Below, one piece after another: positions 35,058 through 44,561 of a stretch of 64,000 nt of DNA. How positions within the stretch are numbered: the first letter of the stretch is position 1; every line of letters starts with the position of its first letter. The DNA is from Haematobia irritans (lineage: Eukaryota; Arthropoda; Insecta; Diptera; Muscidae). Where the stretch lies: positions 103,294,468 through 103,358,467 of the forward strand of contig NC_134398.1 in assembly GCF_050003625.1 (NCBI RefSeq), in the 5' to 3' direction. A model generated the notes under the pieces. That model was not told the origin of the DNA, made no database searches, and saw only the letters and a program-made list of their open reading frames with translations. The position numbers and the translations under genes are program-made.

Positions 35058-38000
35058 TTACTGTTTTAAATCTTTCGCGTGATATACGCCTAACGGTTTT
35101 CCCTTTAGATCTTCAATTTCGTAGAGGCGTTTTCCGACCGCTCTCACAATTCGGCATTTGAGATATTTTCGGTTCAATTTAGCATTAATATTCTTGCTGA
35201 AATCACTAAGCTGGTGATTTCTCCGATAAACCTCCTGACCAGGGAAAAACTTGATTTTCCTAGCGCGTATATTATACTTACGAGCTCGATCACGGTAACT
35301 CTTTTCTAGCCTTTTTCCAACTTCCTGTCTCACTAACTCCAACTTGGTAGACTTGGGTAAAGCACTAAACTCAGGGTCTTTCATGGAGTCCAATTTCCTA
35401 GCCAGCCTATAAACGCTACCGTGAGTAACCATATTAGTACCAAACAAGGCAAAGTAGGGTGTCATGCCAATCGAGGAGTGTACAGACGATCGCAGTGCAC
35501 ATTCAATCGCGGACAAATTTTGATCCCAATCCCGTTGATCCTCATGTAGATAGGCCCGAATCGCTGCCAGTATAGACTGATTTACCCGCTCCGACGCATT
35601 TGCTTGCGGAGAGTATAACCCAGTCTTCATGTGACGGAACGCTCCAAAATCTTTTCCAGTAAATTGTTTTCCATTGTCTGACAAGATAGTTTCTGGGTCA
35701 CCAAATTTATGGAATACTTCGGCCTCAAGGAATTTTATCACATTCCTTGAAGTCGCCTTACTCATTGGTTTTAATAAAACATATCTTGTCACATGATCCA
35801 AAACTATAAAAATGAAACTATTTCCGGTCTTAGAGCGAACGTAGGGGCCTAAAAAGTCTATATAAACTTTCTGAAACGGTCGGTCTATTTCTACATGAGA
35901 ATCCATGGGTTGCCGCATAACTTGATTATTGGGTTTCGTCTCTTTACAAATTCGGCACTTTTGGACGAAAAGTCTTACCTGAGTATTCATATTCGGCCAA
36001 TAGTAATACTCTTTAAGCCTACCCAGAGTTTTATGAAAACCACCATGCGCCGCCGTAGTTGGGTTGTGGGCTTTCTCTATAGCAGACTCAGTGAGAGATT
36101 GTGGAACCCACAACTTCCAGACTGAATCTTCCAATGGAATATTTATTGTCACTGGTGTTGTCCGCTTATAGAGAAAGCCATCAACCACGCGTAAATCTGG
36201 CAAACTTGATTGATTCTCCACCACGGTTTTCACTTTGTCCAAATAGTCTTCCTCCTTAAACACTGGAGCATCCAGGTCTACTAGGTTAAAGGATGCTAAC
36301 TCCAGTTCGTCCAAATTGTATCTCGATAAAGTATCCGGTACCACGTTCTGACTACCCCGTCGGTGCTCTATCTCGAAATTGTGCCCCTGCAGCAAAAGAC
36401 TCCGCCTTGCCAAACGACCACTCAGTTCTTTATTCGCCATCAGCCACTTCAGTGATGAATGGTCAGTGATGACCGTAAAAGGCATTAACTCAATATAAGG
36501 GCGAAATTTTTTTATCGACATCACCACGGCCAGGCACTCCCTTTCAGTAACGGAATAGTTCTTTTGCGCTGCGGTCAATTTCTGAGAGACGTATGCGATA
36601 GGGTTTTCTCCTCCCGCATCGTCTCTTTGAAATAGAACACCACCAATTCCCACATCGGAAGCATCACACTGGATGAAAAATCTTTTTTCGAAATCGGGGT
36701 GCCTTAAAACTGGACTCTGGGTTAGCGCATCCTTTAACCGTTCAAACGCTGCTTTCGCCTCATCGCCGAACTCAAACCCACGTCCCTTTTTCAATGTCTT
36801 AAAAATCGGTGCAGCAATTTCCGCATAATCTGCAATAAATCGCCTGTACCATCCTGTCATGCCCATGAAACGTCTAACTTGTTTGGCTCTCTTTGGATAC
36901 TCACAGCTGACTATCGCTGAGACTTTGCCTGGATCTGGTTTCAATGTTCCCCCACCAACTATATATCCCAGATAGCGCAACTCCTTGAAGCAAAATTTGG
37001 ATTTGGCCACGTTGATAGTCAGTCCCGCCTCATTCAGAGCTTTTGCAACTTGTCGCAAAAGTTCCAAATGTGTTTTGAAATCAGGGGCAACAATGAGCAA
37101 ATCATCAAGATAGACAAACACCCTTTCACGAAGATTTGCAGGAATGACTTTATCCATTAAACGACACATCCTTTGGGCTGCATTACACAACCCAAAAGGC
37201 ATGACCGTAAAATGATATAAAGGCCTTCCTGGTACCGTAAACGCAGTCTTCTCCCGACTCTTCATTTCGAGTGGTATTTGCCAAAAGGCATCTTTCAAAT
37301 CAACACTCGAAATGATGTGTGTATCTCTAAGCCGGCTAAGAAGGCCTTCAATATTTGGGAGCGAATAGGCATCCTTGACAGTAAGGGCATTGAGCTTCCT
37401 GGCATCTAGGCATAACCTGTTCTTTGTGCCTTTAAGGACCAAAGTTACAGGATTATTCCAGGGACTTTCACTGGGCTCAATGACCTTCATGTCAAGCATT
37501 CTATCCAGCTCTGCATACATTAGGCTTTGCACTGCTGGAGATACCGGATAGTGACGTTGTTTTACCGGAACTGCATCTGCCGTGTCAATGATGTGCGTCT
37601 CTAATGAAGTTTTGCCCAGTCCCCTAACTTCAAACGACGGAAACTGGCCTATGACCTCCTCCAAATGTTTCCTCTCGTCGTTGCTTAACTGGTGTTGCGA
37701 TGGATCCAATGAAACCTCACCAGACTCTTCCTCAAGCGATAGACATGCAACGCCGGCTAGTAAATTGTATTTCTTCATGAAATCAACCCCGAGATAAAGA
37801 GCCTTACTCAAGGTTGGGACTAGAAAGAAAGTTACTACTCTCTCAATCCTTCCTAACTTGACAGGCGCTCGAATGTGGCCAACAACACGATGAGGGGTTT
37901 CATCTGCCGTGCCTACGGTAGCTGAGAAGTTGTAGATAGGGATTCGGGCTCGCTCAACTAGCTCCAAGCAACCTTTGCCTAGACAAGTCACCGTTGCGCC

Positions 38001-38324
38001 ACTATCTAACAACCCCTCAACTACCTCTTCACCAATTTTTATTTTTACATACAATCGTGTATCTTCTCCCTCATACAGTGTTGTTGTCGCAATCTCGCGC
38101 CTTAGTCTTTTTCTAGTTTTAAAACGTTCCCTAGCTCGCAGTATCCGTCTAGTTGGTTCACGACGTCTATATTGAATTTCCTCTACTTTTTCACTACTAC
38201 TATTTGGACGTAAACTGCTTGAGAATTCCTCACTTACTTCATTTTCTCCAATATTTGTTCCTACTTCATTTTCTACATTATTTCTATTTAATTCATTATT
38301 TCCATTAAAAAATCCTATTTCTAA
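35058..38324 (-). CDS. Pol of the giant element: protease, RT, RNase H, integrase
   Basis: The frame is open from 38324 to a stop at 35058. Retropepsin LLDSGATVTCLG lies near 38005. RT has WNNPVTLVLKGTKNRLCLDA, ISSVDLKDAFWQIPL, MPFGLCNAAQRMCRLMD and catalytic YLDD (near 37100). RNase H has CDASDVGIGG (~36665) and VTERECLAVV. Integrase has the zinc-binding HGGFHKTLGRLKEYYYWPNM with CRICK (~36030-35945), then the catalytic IDFLGPYV, SDNGKQF and ASERVNQSI. The C-terminus (GVYHAKDLKQ) is without a chromodomain. The first ~90 residues are a charged linker. To reach this frame from gag, a -1 shift at 38538-38544 is needed, plus repair of one extra T in the T6 tract at 38307-38312. Confidence 0.92.
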   Translation of the reverse strand, partial: LEIGFFNGNNELNRNNVENEVGTNIGENEVSEEFSSSLRPNSSSEKVEEIQYRRREPTRRILRARERFKTRKRLRREIATTTLYEGEDTRLYVKIKIGEEVVEGLLDSGATVTCLGKGCLELVERARIPIYNFSATVGTADETPHRVVGHIRAPVKLGRIERVVTFFLVPTLSKALYLGVDFMKKYNLLAGVACLSLEEESGEVSLDPSQHQLSNDERKHLEEVIGQFPSFEVRGLGKTSLETHIIDTADAVPVKQRHYPVSPAVQSLMYAELDRMLDMKVIEPSESPWNNPVTLVLKGTKNRLCLDARKLNALTVKDAYSLPNIEGLLSRLRDTHIISSVDLKDAFWQIPLEMKSREKTAFTVPGRPLYHFTVMPFGLCNAAQRMCRLMDKVIPANLRERVFVYLDDLLIVAPDFKTHLELLRQVAKALNEAGLTINVAKSKFCFKELRYLGYIVGGGTLKPDPGKVSAIVSCEYPKRAKQVRRFMGMTGWYRRFIADYAEIAAPIFKTLKKGRGFEFGDEAKAAFERLKDALTQSPVLRHPDFEKRFFIQCDASDVGIGGVLFQRDDAGGENPIAYVSQKLTAAQKNYSVTERECLAVVMSIKKFRPYIELMPFTVITDHSSLKWLMANKELSGRLARRSLLLQGHNFEIEHRRGSQNVVPDTLSRYNLDELELASFNLVDLDAPVFKEEDYLDKVKTVVENQSSLPDLRVVDGFLYKRTTPVTINIPLEDSVWKLWVPQSLTESAIEKAHNPTTAAHGGFHKTLGRLKEYYYWPNMNTQVRLFVQKCRICKETKPNNQVMRQPMDSHVEIDRPFQKVYIDFLGPYVRSKTGNSFIFIVLDHVTRYVLLKPMSKATSRNVIKFLEAEVFHKFGDPETILSDNGKQFTGKDFGAFRHMKTGLYSPQANASERVNQSILAAIRAYLHEDQRDWDQNLSAIECALRSSVHSSIGMTPYFALFGTNMVTHGSVYRLARKLDSMKDPEFSALPKSTKLELVRQEVGKRLEKSYRDRARKYNIRARKIKFFPGQEVYRRNHQLSDFSKNINAKLNRKYLKCRIVRAVGKRLYEIEDLKGKPLGVYHAKDLKQ
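38307..38312 (-). other. T6 tract where the pol frame is broken
   Basis: The -1 frame entered from gag runs open from 38544 and stops at TAA 38305-38307. The pol frame is open from 38324 and overlaps it here. One base fewer in this homopolymer would make pol continuous. Hence a single-base lesion or sequencing error is the likely cause of the break. Confidence 0.6.
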
Positions 38325-38474
38325 CTATTTCATATTCCCTCATTCTAACATGCCAAGGTCTTATTTCCCTGAAATTCATTTCACTACTTTTACTCCTATA
38401 CTTATCACTATCACTAATTCTATTTTTTAAAATTTTTATTTCAGGTCCCTTCTGCTCATCATGACCATCACCAA

Positions 38475-40043
38475 CTACTTCTGCAGGGGATTCGATGCTG
38501 TCGGGCCCGCTACCCCTCTCGACGTGCCCGTTTGCTGGTTTCCCCTACATCTGGGACATTTCGGCTTAACCACATTTTCCATACCACATCCATAACAAAA
38601 GAGGTTACGAGTGGTCGAAAGGCAGTCCATAAATCCGTGGCCTTTTTCTTTGCAATTCCAGCATGTATAATTTGCCTGACGAGAAATTGCCTCCACCTCG
38701 ATTTCTGGCTGCTCTTCATAATAAATTGCATGAACTCGTGGAGCATACTGCCGATGTGTCTGCATTGCTTGCCGTTGATTTATCAGCAATTGTTCTGCCT
38801 TTCGACACTCCTCCCTGAAATGCTGCAGGCCAAACATCAGAATTGGGAAAACCAAAGTTGCCAAGGTATGTTTGAGATTACCTTTCATCATTTCGATTAA
38901 CATTGTTTCACTCATAGGTTCTCTCTGATGATGATGAAGTTGTAGCATTGCATTGTAGTAATCTTCAAATGGCTCTTGTGGACCCTGTCGCCTGTCCATC
39001 ATACGCCTTTGTACATCGAAGTCGCTCTCAAATTTTCGGAATTGTGACAAGAACGACTGTTTGAGAGCCTCGAAGCTATGCACTCGCCCCAGACGCCTCT
39101 GCGTCCAGTACCAGTGCTCAGCTGGACCCTCTAACAGTTGTGGAAATCTAATCAACACCTCCTCATCATCACATGCATGGTCGTTCTTGAGCTGTTCTAG
39201 TCGGAAAATAAAATCTTCAGCCGTGATCGACTTGGACGTACCATCGAACTTTAGCCTCCACTTTTCAATGTCCACTTTCCTGTTATTACGTGATGATGAC
39301 GATGCTGGAACATATGGAGATTGCGCTGGAAACGTCTGGGGCGGTGGAAATCGATTTTGTCCGCCTCCACTGTAACCTTGATGGTATTGTTGTGCCGAAT
39401 ATCCAACCGCTCCGAACTCTTCAGCTTGTGGTGGTGGACCATTGGACTGCAATCTCGCTTCACTTCGTTGTGTGTTCCTTGTGGTGACTGGTGGAACGTC
39501 TTGTGCTAGAGCATTTTGGAGTAGTGGATTCGGAGGCAATGAATTTTTACTTGTTTGGTTTTGCACAAGTGTATTTGGGCCGTTCGTAATACCAGCCAAA
39601 CTTTGCTGTACAAGCTGTGGTACAAGCTGCCGTAACTTCTCATCCAACAATCGGATTAACTCCACTTGCCCCAACCCAATGGCAGAATCAATTACAGCAT
39701 GTAACTGATTGTCGGCGTGCGGATCAGCAGTCCTCTGAGCATCTGCGTCCAAATTTCTATTTTCTCGCATTTGCCTTTGTATATTAATTGCCGTCTCACT
39801 GTTGAAGTTGGGAGTATTCGGAGTGCTGTTGATTCCCGACATCATTGTTACATTGGCCGATTGTGCTGGGCTAGACGTGGTCGATGTGCTTGTTGTTGTA
39901 GCCCCACCCAGAGCCTGGGTAAACACAAGTCCAGCATTTGTTGTCGTCGTGGTTAGTTTCGTAGTTGTAGTGGTGGATGGCATGGCTGAGCAGTTAGGAA
40001 CTGAAAGCGCCTGATCATAACTTGCTGCCCTAGTGCTAACCAT
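38475..40043 (-). CDS. Gag of the giant element (522 aa)
   Basis: Start chosen at 40043, the beginning of an uninterrupted frame. The N-terminal ~110 residues are Ser/Thr-rich low complexity. The middle region holds the capsid-like retrotransposon gag segment (KVDIEKWRLKFDGTSKSIT, then LLEGPAEHWYWTQR, then SFLSQFRKFESDFDVQRRM and EDYYNAMLQLHHH). The C-terminus has a CCHC zinc knuckle (CWNCKEKGHGFMDC) and a second cysteine cluster (CYGCGMEN, then CPRC). Pol is reached through the -1 slippery site 60 bp before the stop. Gag forms the particle that packages element RNA. Confidence 0.9.
   Translation of the reverse strand: MVSTRAASYDQALSVPNCSAMPSTTTTTKLTTTTTNAGLVFTQALGGATTTSTSTTSSPAQSANVTMMSGINSTPNTPNFNSETAINIQRQMRENRNLDADAQRTADPHADNQLHAVIDSAIGLGQVELIRLLDEKLRQLVPQLVQQSLAGITNGPNTLVQNQTSKNSLPPNPLLQNALAQDVPPVTTRNTQRSEARLQSNGPPPQAEEFGAVGYSAQQYHQGYSGGGQNRFPPPQTFPAQSPYVPASSSSRNNRKVDIEKWRLKFDGTSKSITAEDFIFRLEQLKNDHACDDEEVLIRFPQLLEGPAEHWYWTQRRLGRVHSFEALKQSFLSQFRKFESDFDVQRRMMDRRQGPQEPFEDYYNAMLQLHHHQREPMSETMLIEMMKGNLKHTLATLVFPILMFGLQHFREECRKAEQLLINQRQAMQTHRQYAPRVHAIYYEEQPEIEVEAISRQANYTCWNCKEKGHGFMDCLSTTRNLFCYGCGMENVVKPKCPRCRGNQQTGTSRGVAGPTASNPLQK
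38538..38544 (-). promoter_or_regulatory. -1 ribosomal frameshift heptamer GGGAAAC
   Basis: On the minus strand, reading G-GGA-AAC in the gag frame, it fits the X-XXY-YYZ rule exactly. The -1 frame opens immediately at this point (the codon just before is TAG) and remains open beyond the gag stop at 38475. This places the shift site unambiguously in the 60-bp overlap. Confidence 0.7.
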
Positions 40044-41312
40044 AACTAGTAAAATAAGGTAAATTGTTATTTCTCTAATTATATTCCTAAACTAATATGT
40101 TTTTGATTTTTTCTTTTAGGTACACCTACTATTCTCTCTCAAACTAAACTTCAATTTAAATGTAAGCAATTCAATGATAACTATAAGTAAAAATTTTAAT
40201 AAAAAACTTCAATAACGCAAAATTCAAAAATAATAATTATAAAAAAAAATATATAAAATAAAACAATTAATTACTAAAAAAAAATGAAAACAAAACAAAC
40301 AATAAATTTTAAAACTTAGTAAAGATAAAAATTAACAATTTATAAAAATTCAAAGTAAAAACTGTGTTAAACTCAAACTCAAAACCAAAAAAAAAATTGC
40401 TAAGAATGGCCGAATTAAAAAAATACTATACACTATAAGAATCTATTACCTAAAATAAATAAATGAATACTTTAAAACAAAAAAAAAATACAATAAGAAT
40501 AGTCTAAAATCTAATAAAAAAATGATTAACCTAATAAAACAATGAACTGAACAATAACTATAAAAATTGCATAAAAAAATTAACTAGCACTAGTAAACCA
40601 ACCAAAACCAAACTTCAAATTTCAATTCACTCAATAATTTAATCAAAGCAAAACAAATGTAAACCAATATAAAAAAATCGAGAATTCATAAAAATTTGAA
40701 AAAAACTTAATACCTAATAAAATAATAAATAAATACTAATAATTAAATGAAGTAACATGCAAAAAAATAAGAAATTGTAATTTAAATCTTAGAATTTAAA
40801 ACTTTTAATTAAAAAAAAATTGAGAAAAAAAAAACGAATGAGTAAAACTCTGAAAATATTATTTTGCAAATCAAACATAAAAAACATGAAAATGAAAAGT
40901 AAAAGAGATTATTTGTAATTCAGATCTAATTAAAACTGTAAAACAAAAATAAAAAAATAATTCGTAAAAAAATTAAAATTTAATACCTAAAAAGTAATTA
41001 AATGAAATATCAGAAATAAACAATTTTAAAATGAAATGTAACAACAATCTAAACTAAAAAAATAATAATAGCATTTTATGAAAACCAGAAACAAAAAAAA
41101 TATTGAATCAAAACCAAAATGAAACAGAAACAAATCAAAACTGAAGCAAATAAATTCCTAATAAGCTAATTAAATGAAACTTTTGAAATAAAAAAAAAAT
41201 AAAAATGTAAAACTAAACGTCCAAACGTAATTTATAAAAAAACACGAAACTAAAACAAAATCAATCAATCAAAATTCATTTCCTAACACAAAATAACTAA
41301 AAATTGTAAACC
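40044..41312. other. Long A-rich leader of the giant element, part 1
   Basis: Untranslated DNA between gag and the TA element; A-rich on plus, T-rich on the element's strand. An acceptor-like TTTTTTCTTTTAG at ~40120 appears on the plus strand. No coding region seen. Confidence 0.5.
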
Positions 41313-41314
41313 TA

Positions 41315-42741
41315 CACCCAGAAATAAGTGACCCCTTCTTTAAGTTAAAATGAACTCATTGTGAAGAAAGTTGAACTTCGTATAGCGCCAAAGCCATTTT
41401 TATTTGTTTGAACGATGTGATTTTCGTAGAAATTAGGAATAATGTATTCCATATATTAGTTAACATTTTCCTATATTTATGTACCACTATACTACAGAAT
41501 GAAAAAATTTAACTAATTTGAATTCATATATGGAATGATTTTATTGAAATTTTTCATTCATTTGGACAAATCTTACACATTTGTGGTAAAACTTTTACTT
41601 CATAATTAGAACTGCTTACCTTCGTTTTTAAATACAATTTTATTTATTTCTATAAGCAACTTTATCTTCAATAAAAGACATGTTTTATTAATATATTGAA
41701 TATATTTATTAAGAATCAACAGCATCGAATCTCTTTGAAATATTAGTTTATTATTCCACTATTTCCAATTTCCGTGTGATATTATCAACTGTAAAACGCA
41801 CTTTTTCTTCTTCTTGTACTTTTCACTTTTAATAAGTTGCTGCCTAACGATTTTGTCCTCCTTTTACAATTTCAATACCTACAAATATAAAAAATCATAA
41901 AACATTTTTGTTGCAAAAGGTTAGCGTCACTGAATATTACCTGATAATTGAAGATTCCAAAATGAAGACAAATGAAAGGGTTGTTATTCTGCTGGTGTTT
42001 TCTTTCTTTATACACTATCACGAACATTGATAGATTTATTTAAAAAAAACGACAATTTTTCTCACTAATTTAAAATAACAAATATTTTATATATTTTATT
42101 TTTTATTTATTATATTATTTTACCATATTATTTTTTTACAATCTCTCCGAAACAACGCGATTCCAACTAAAAAACAACCGACGCGCAAATATATCGATTA
42201 CACCCACGCGCAAACACATCGATTACGATGACAGGTATCGATTACAGGTAGACAATAGAAATTTAGGAAAATTTCCTATATTCAAACAAGTGTGTTTCCT
42301 TAAGTTTTTAAAGGATTGCATACTTCTTAGTACGAACGAACTAAAATATTTTTCTATGCCAAGTGTTGTTCGTATGTATGAAAAACTTTCTATTATAAAG
42401 GAAGTCGCAATTATCATTTTATAAGAAATTTTACTAATTTTGAGGAAACTTGGTTTTAGTTCGGTTTTTGTTTATTTTTACGAATGCTTTGTTATCGGTG
42501 AATAAAATTTTCTTTTTCAGTAGTAAATTCTTATACCCACCGAAGAAAATAGTATGAGTAAAATTCCATGCCTTATTCTAGTTAATGAACTATTCCTAAC
42601 TACTTACAGTTTAGGATTTTTTTACTGAAACGAGTAAATTTTATTATTTTTCACAAAAATTTACCTTAATGGAAATAAAATGGATAAACTATATTGATGA
42701 AAATTTTTTCCTTTAGTTTCAAAGGCACTTTTTTCTGGGTG
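41315..42741 (+). mobile_element. TA-inserting non-autonomous DNA element, copy 1 (1427 bp)
   Basis: Inverted ends CACCCAGAAATAAGTG and CACTTTTTTCTGGGTG, flanked by TA (41313-41314 and 42742-42743). Nearly identical, in inverse orientation, to the copy at 45554-46977. No transposase-sized ORF. It carries ATCGAT-containing GC-richer segments near 42180-42250. Likely mobilised by a Tc1/mariner-type transposase, judging only from the TA duplication. Confidence 0.85.
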
Positions 42742-43977
42742 TAGTAATATAAAAAAATTAAAATAAAAAAAATAAATATATAACAAAAATTAAATTAAAA
42801 AAAAAAATTTACCTAATACAAAAATAATTACCAAACAAATAAAAAAAACTAACAATAATAAATCTAAAACAACTTTCGACGAAACCAACAAATTAAATTA
42901 AATTTAAAATGAAATGAATAAAAAAAATGAAATTCAATGAATCAAAATGGAATGAAATGAAGTGAATGAAAATGAATTGAATGATTATGAAATGAATAGA
43001 AATACAATGAAATACTAAAAATAATATGAAATGAATAAAAATATAAAGACATGAAAAAAAATGAATAACAACGAATGAAATGGAATGAATAAAAATGAAA
43101 CGCAGTAAAACAAAATGGAATGAAGTGAATAAAGGATTAAAAGTGAGTAAAAATGAAAAAATTAATAAAATGAAATATATAGAAATGATATTGAAATGAG
43201 ATGAATAAAATGAAAATCGAAAATAAAAACACAAATAATTATAAAAACCCAGATTCAAAACTTTCCCAATAGAAACTATTATATAAATGGAAAACTAAAT
43301 AGTAAATGACAAAAATTAAATTTAAAATGAAATGGATAAAAATATGAAATGCAAAAAAAAAAATCAAAATGAAATGCAATAAACACAAAAATGAAATGAA
43401 ATGAATAAAAACGTTGAATAATAAATGGAATACCAAATAAAAAAAAAATAACAACAATTCTATTTTTTTAAACCTAATATAAAATTTATGAATACTTATT
43501 TTTTTAAATCTAGAAAAAAAACTATTAAATCTAAAAAAATAAAATAAATGATAATAGATTATGATTGATTAAATTAATATCTTTGAATCTTAAAAATAAC
43601 CCAAAATGAATTAATAATTATATTAATAATAATAAAATAATAATAATAATAAAAAAAAGTTTTAACGAAAAAGTAAATTTGAAAATTAAAAAGTAATAAA
43701 ATGAAAATAAAATAAAAATAATAAATAAAATAAAAATTCAAATAAAAGGAAATTATAACAAATAGTAATAATCGCAATCTAATTCAATATCTTTCTCTTT
43801 CAGGACGCACACACACTTCAATTTGAAATTTCTAAAACTCAGATAAATAAAGCTCATTAAAATGTAATATTAAATTTTCTGTTCTTCTTTCAGACACTTT
43901 CGCTAAAATATCCCAAAAAGCTAACTAACTATACATCAAAATCAGGAAAAGGCTTTCAAAGGTGATTTTTCAAACAG

Positions 43978-44073
43978 GTGAGTAACTGCAAACGAATTGG
44001 GTGGATTAATAACAAGAAAATTCACATAACTCCAAAAATAACACAAATTTTCTCTCTATTCCCCTTTTTACAG
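43978..44073 (+). other. Antisense intron-like segment (96 bp)
   Basis: Donor CAAACAG|GTGAGT and acceptor TTCCCCTTTTTACAG on the plus strand. Both sites fit the consensus closely. Confidence 0.5.
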
Positions 44074-44228
44074 ATACGTACTGCTGGCACTTATAAATGA
44101 AAAACCGGTATTGTGTTACCCCCTTATAAACGAAAATCAAAAGGACAATGGAGAAACACTAAACACAAATTTCATCCACGACTCTTTTTGGTTGGCATAT
44201 GTAAAGCTAAAAGTACACGGACGGACAG

Positions 44229-44295
44229 GTAAGTAAACACAATTTGGACTATTGAAACTATTACTATTGTTAATGATGGTATTTTCTTTTCCCAG
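44229..44295 (+). other. Antisense intron-like segment (67 bp)
   Basis: Donor GGACAG|GTAAGT and acceptor TTTTCTTTTCCCAG on the plus strand, the best-formed pair in the element. The preceding 155-bp exon is open in one frame, and that frame continues 16 codons past the junction before a stop. Confidence 0.55.
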
Positions 44296-44535
44296 GAAAC
44301 GTCGTAACCGACAACTTTGTCGAAAACCAATCCGCGTCGTGACTTACGCTCCCCTTTTGGAATCGGCGAATACCTGACCACATTTGTTCCCACCCAGACT
44401 TCATATATCCGTTTATGGACACGCGATTTCGGACTCTTAAATCGGACTAACATCGGGACCTACACAAACGAACACACGAGACAAGATCGGAAATTGTTGT
44501 GGTCAAAAACATGAAGTGGTAAACCTGATTTCTCA

Positions 44536-44556
44536 GGCCCCACGTTGCGGGCGCCA
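44536..44556 (-). promoter_or_regulatory. tRNA-Lys primer binding site with 2-base insertion
   Basis: The minus strand reads TGGCGCCC, two extra bases (GC), then AACGTGGGGCC. Apart from the insertion this is complementary to the 3' end of tRNA-Lys(CTT). It lies 5 bp from the LTR end at 44562, the expected place. Confidence 0.75.
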
Positions 44557-44561
44557 TTTTT

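Larger units (their letters stand above)
42744..44535. other. Leader of the giant element, part 2, with degenerate AATGA repeats and antisense introns
   Basis: 42890-43440 is a degenerate ATGAA/AATGAAATG simple repeat, giving Phe/Ile/His-rich spurious frames. 43800-44530 holds plus-strand splice-like signals: acceptors at 43803 and 43893 and introns 43978-44073 and 44229-44295. The exon between them (44074-44228) is open and stays open across the second junction. It lies opposite to the gag-pol strand. Confidence 0.45.

Noticed and set aside
38532..39956. Plus-strand ORFs opposite gag of the giant element
   Set aside because: Shadow frames; residue patterns reflect the antisense of low-complexity Ser/Thr codons.
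42893..43457. Phe/Ile/His-rich minus-strand ORFs
   Set aside because: Translation of degenerate AATGA simple repeats in the leader.
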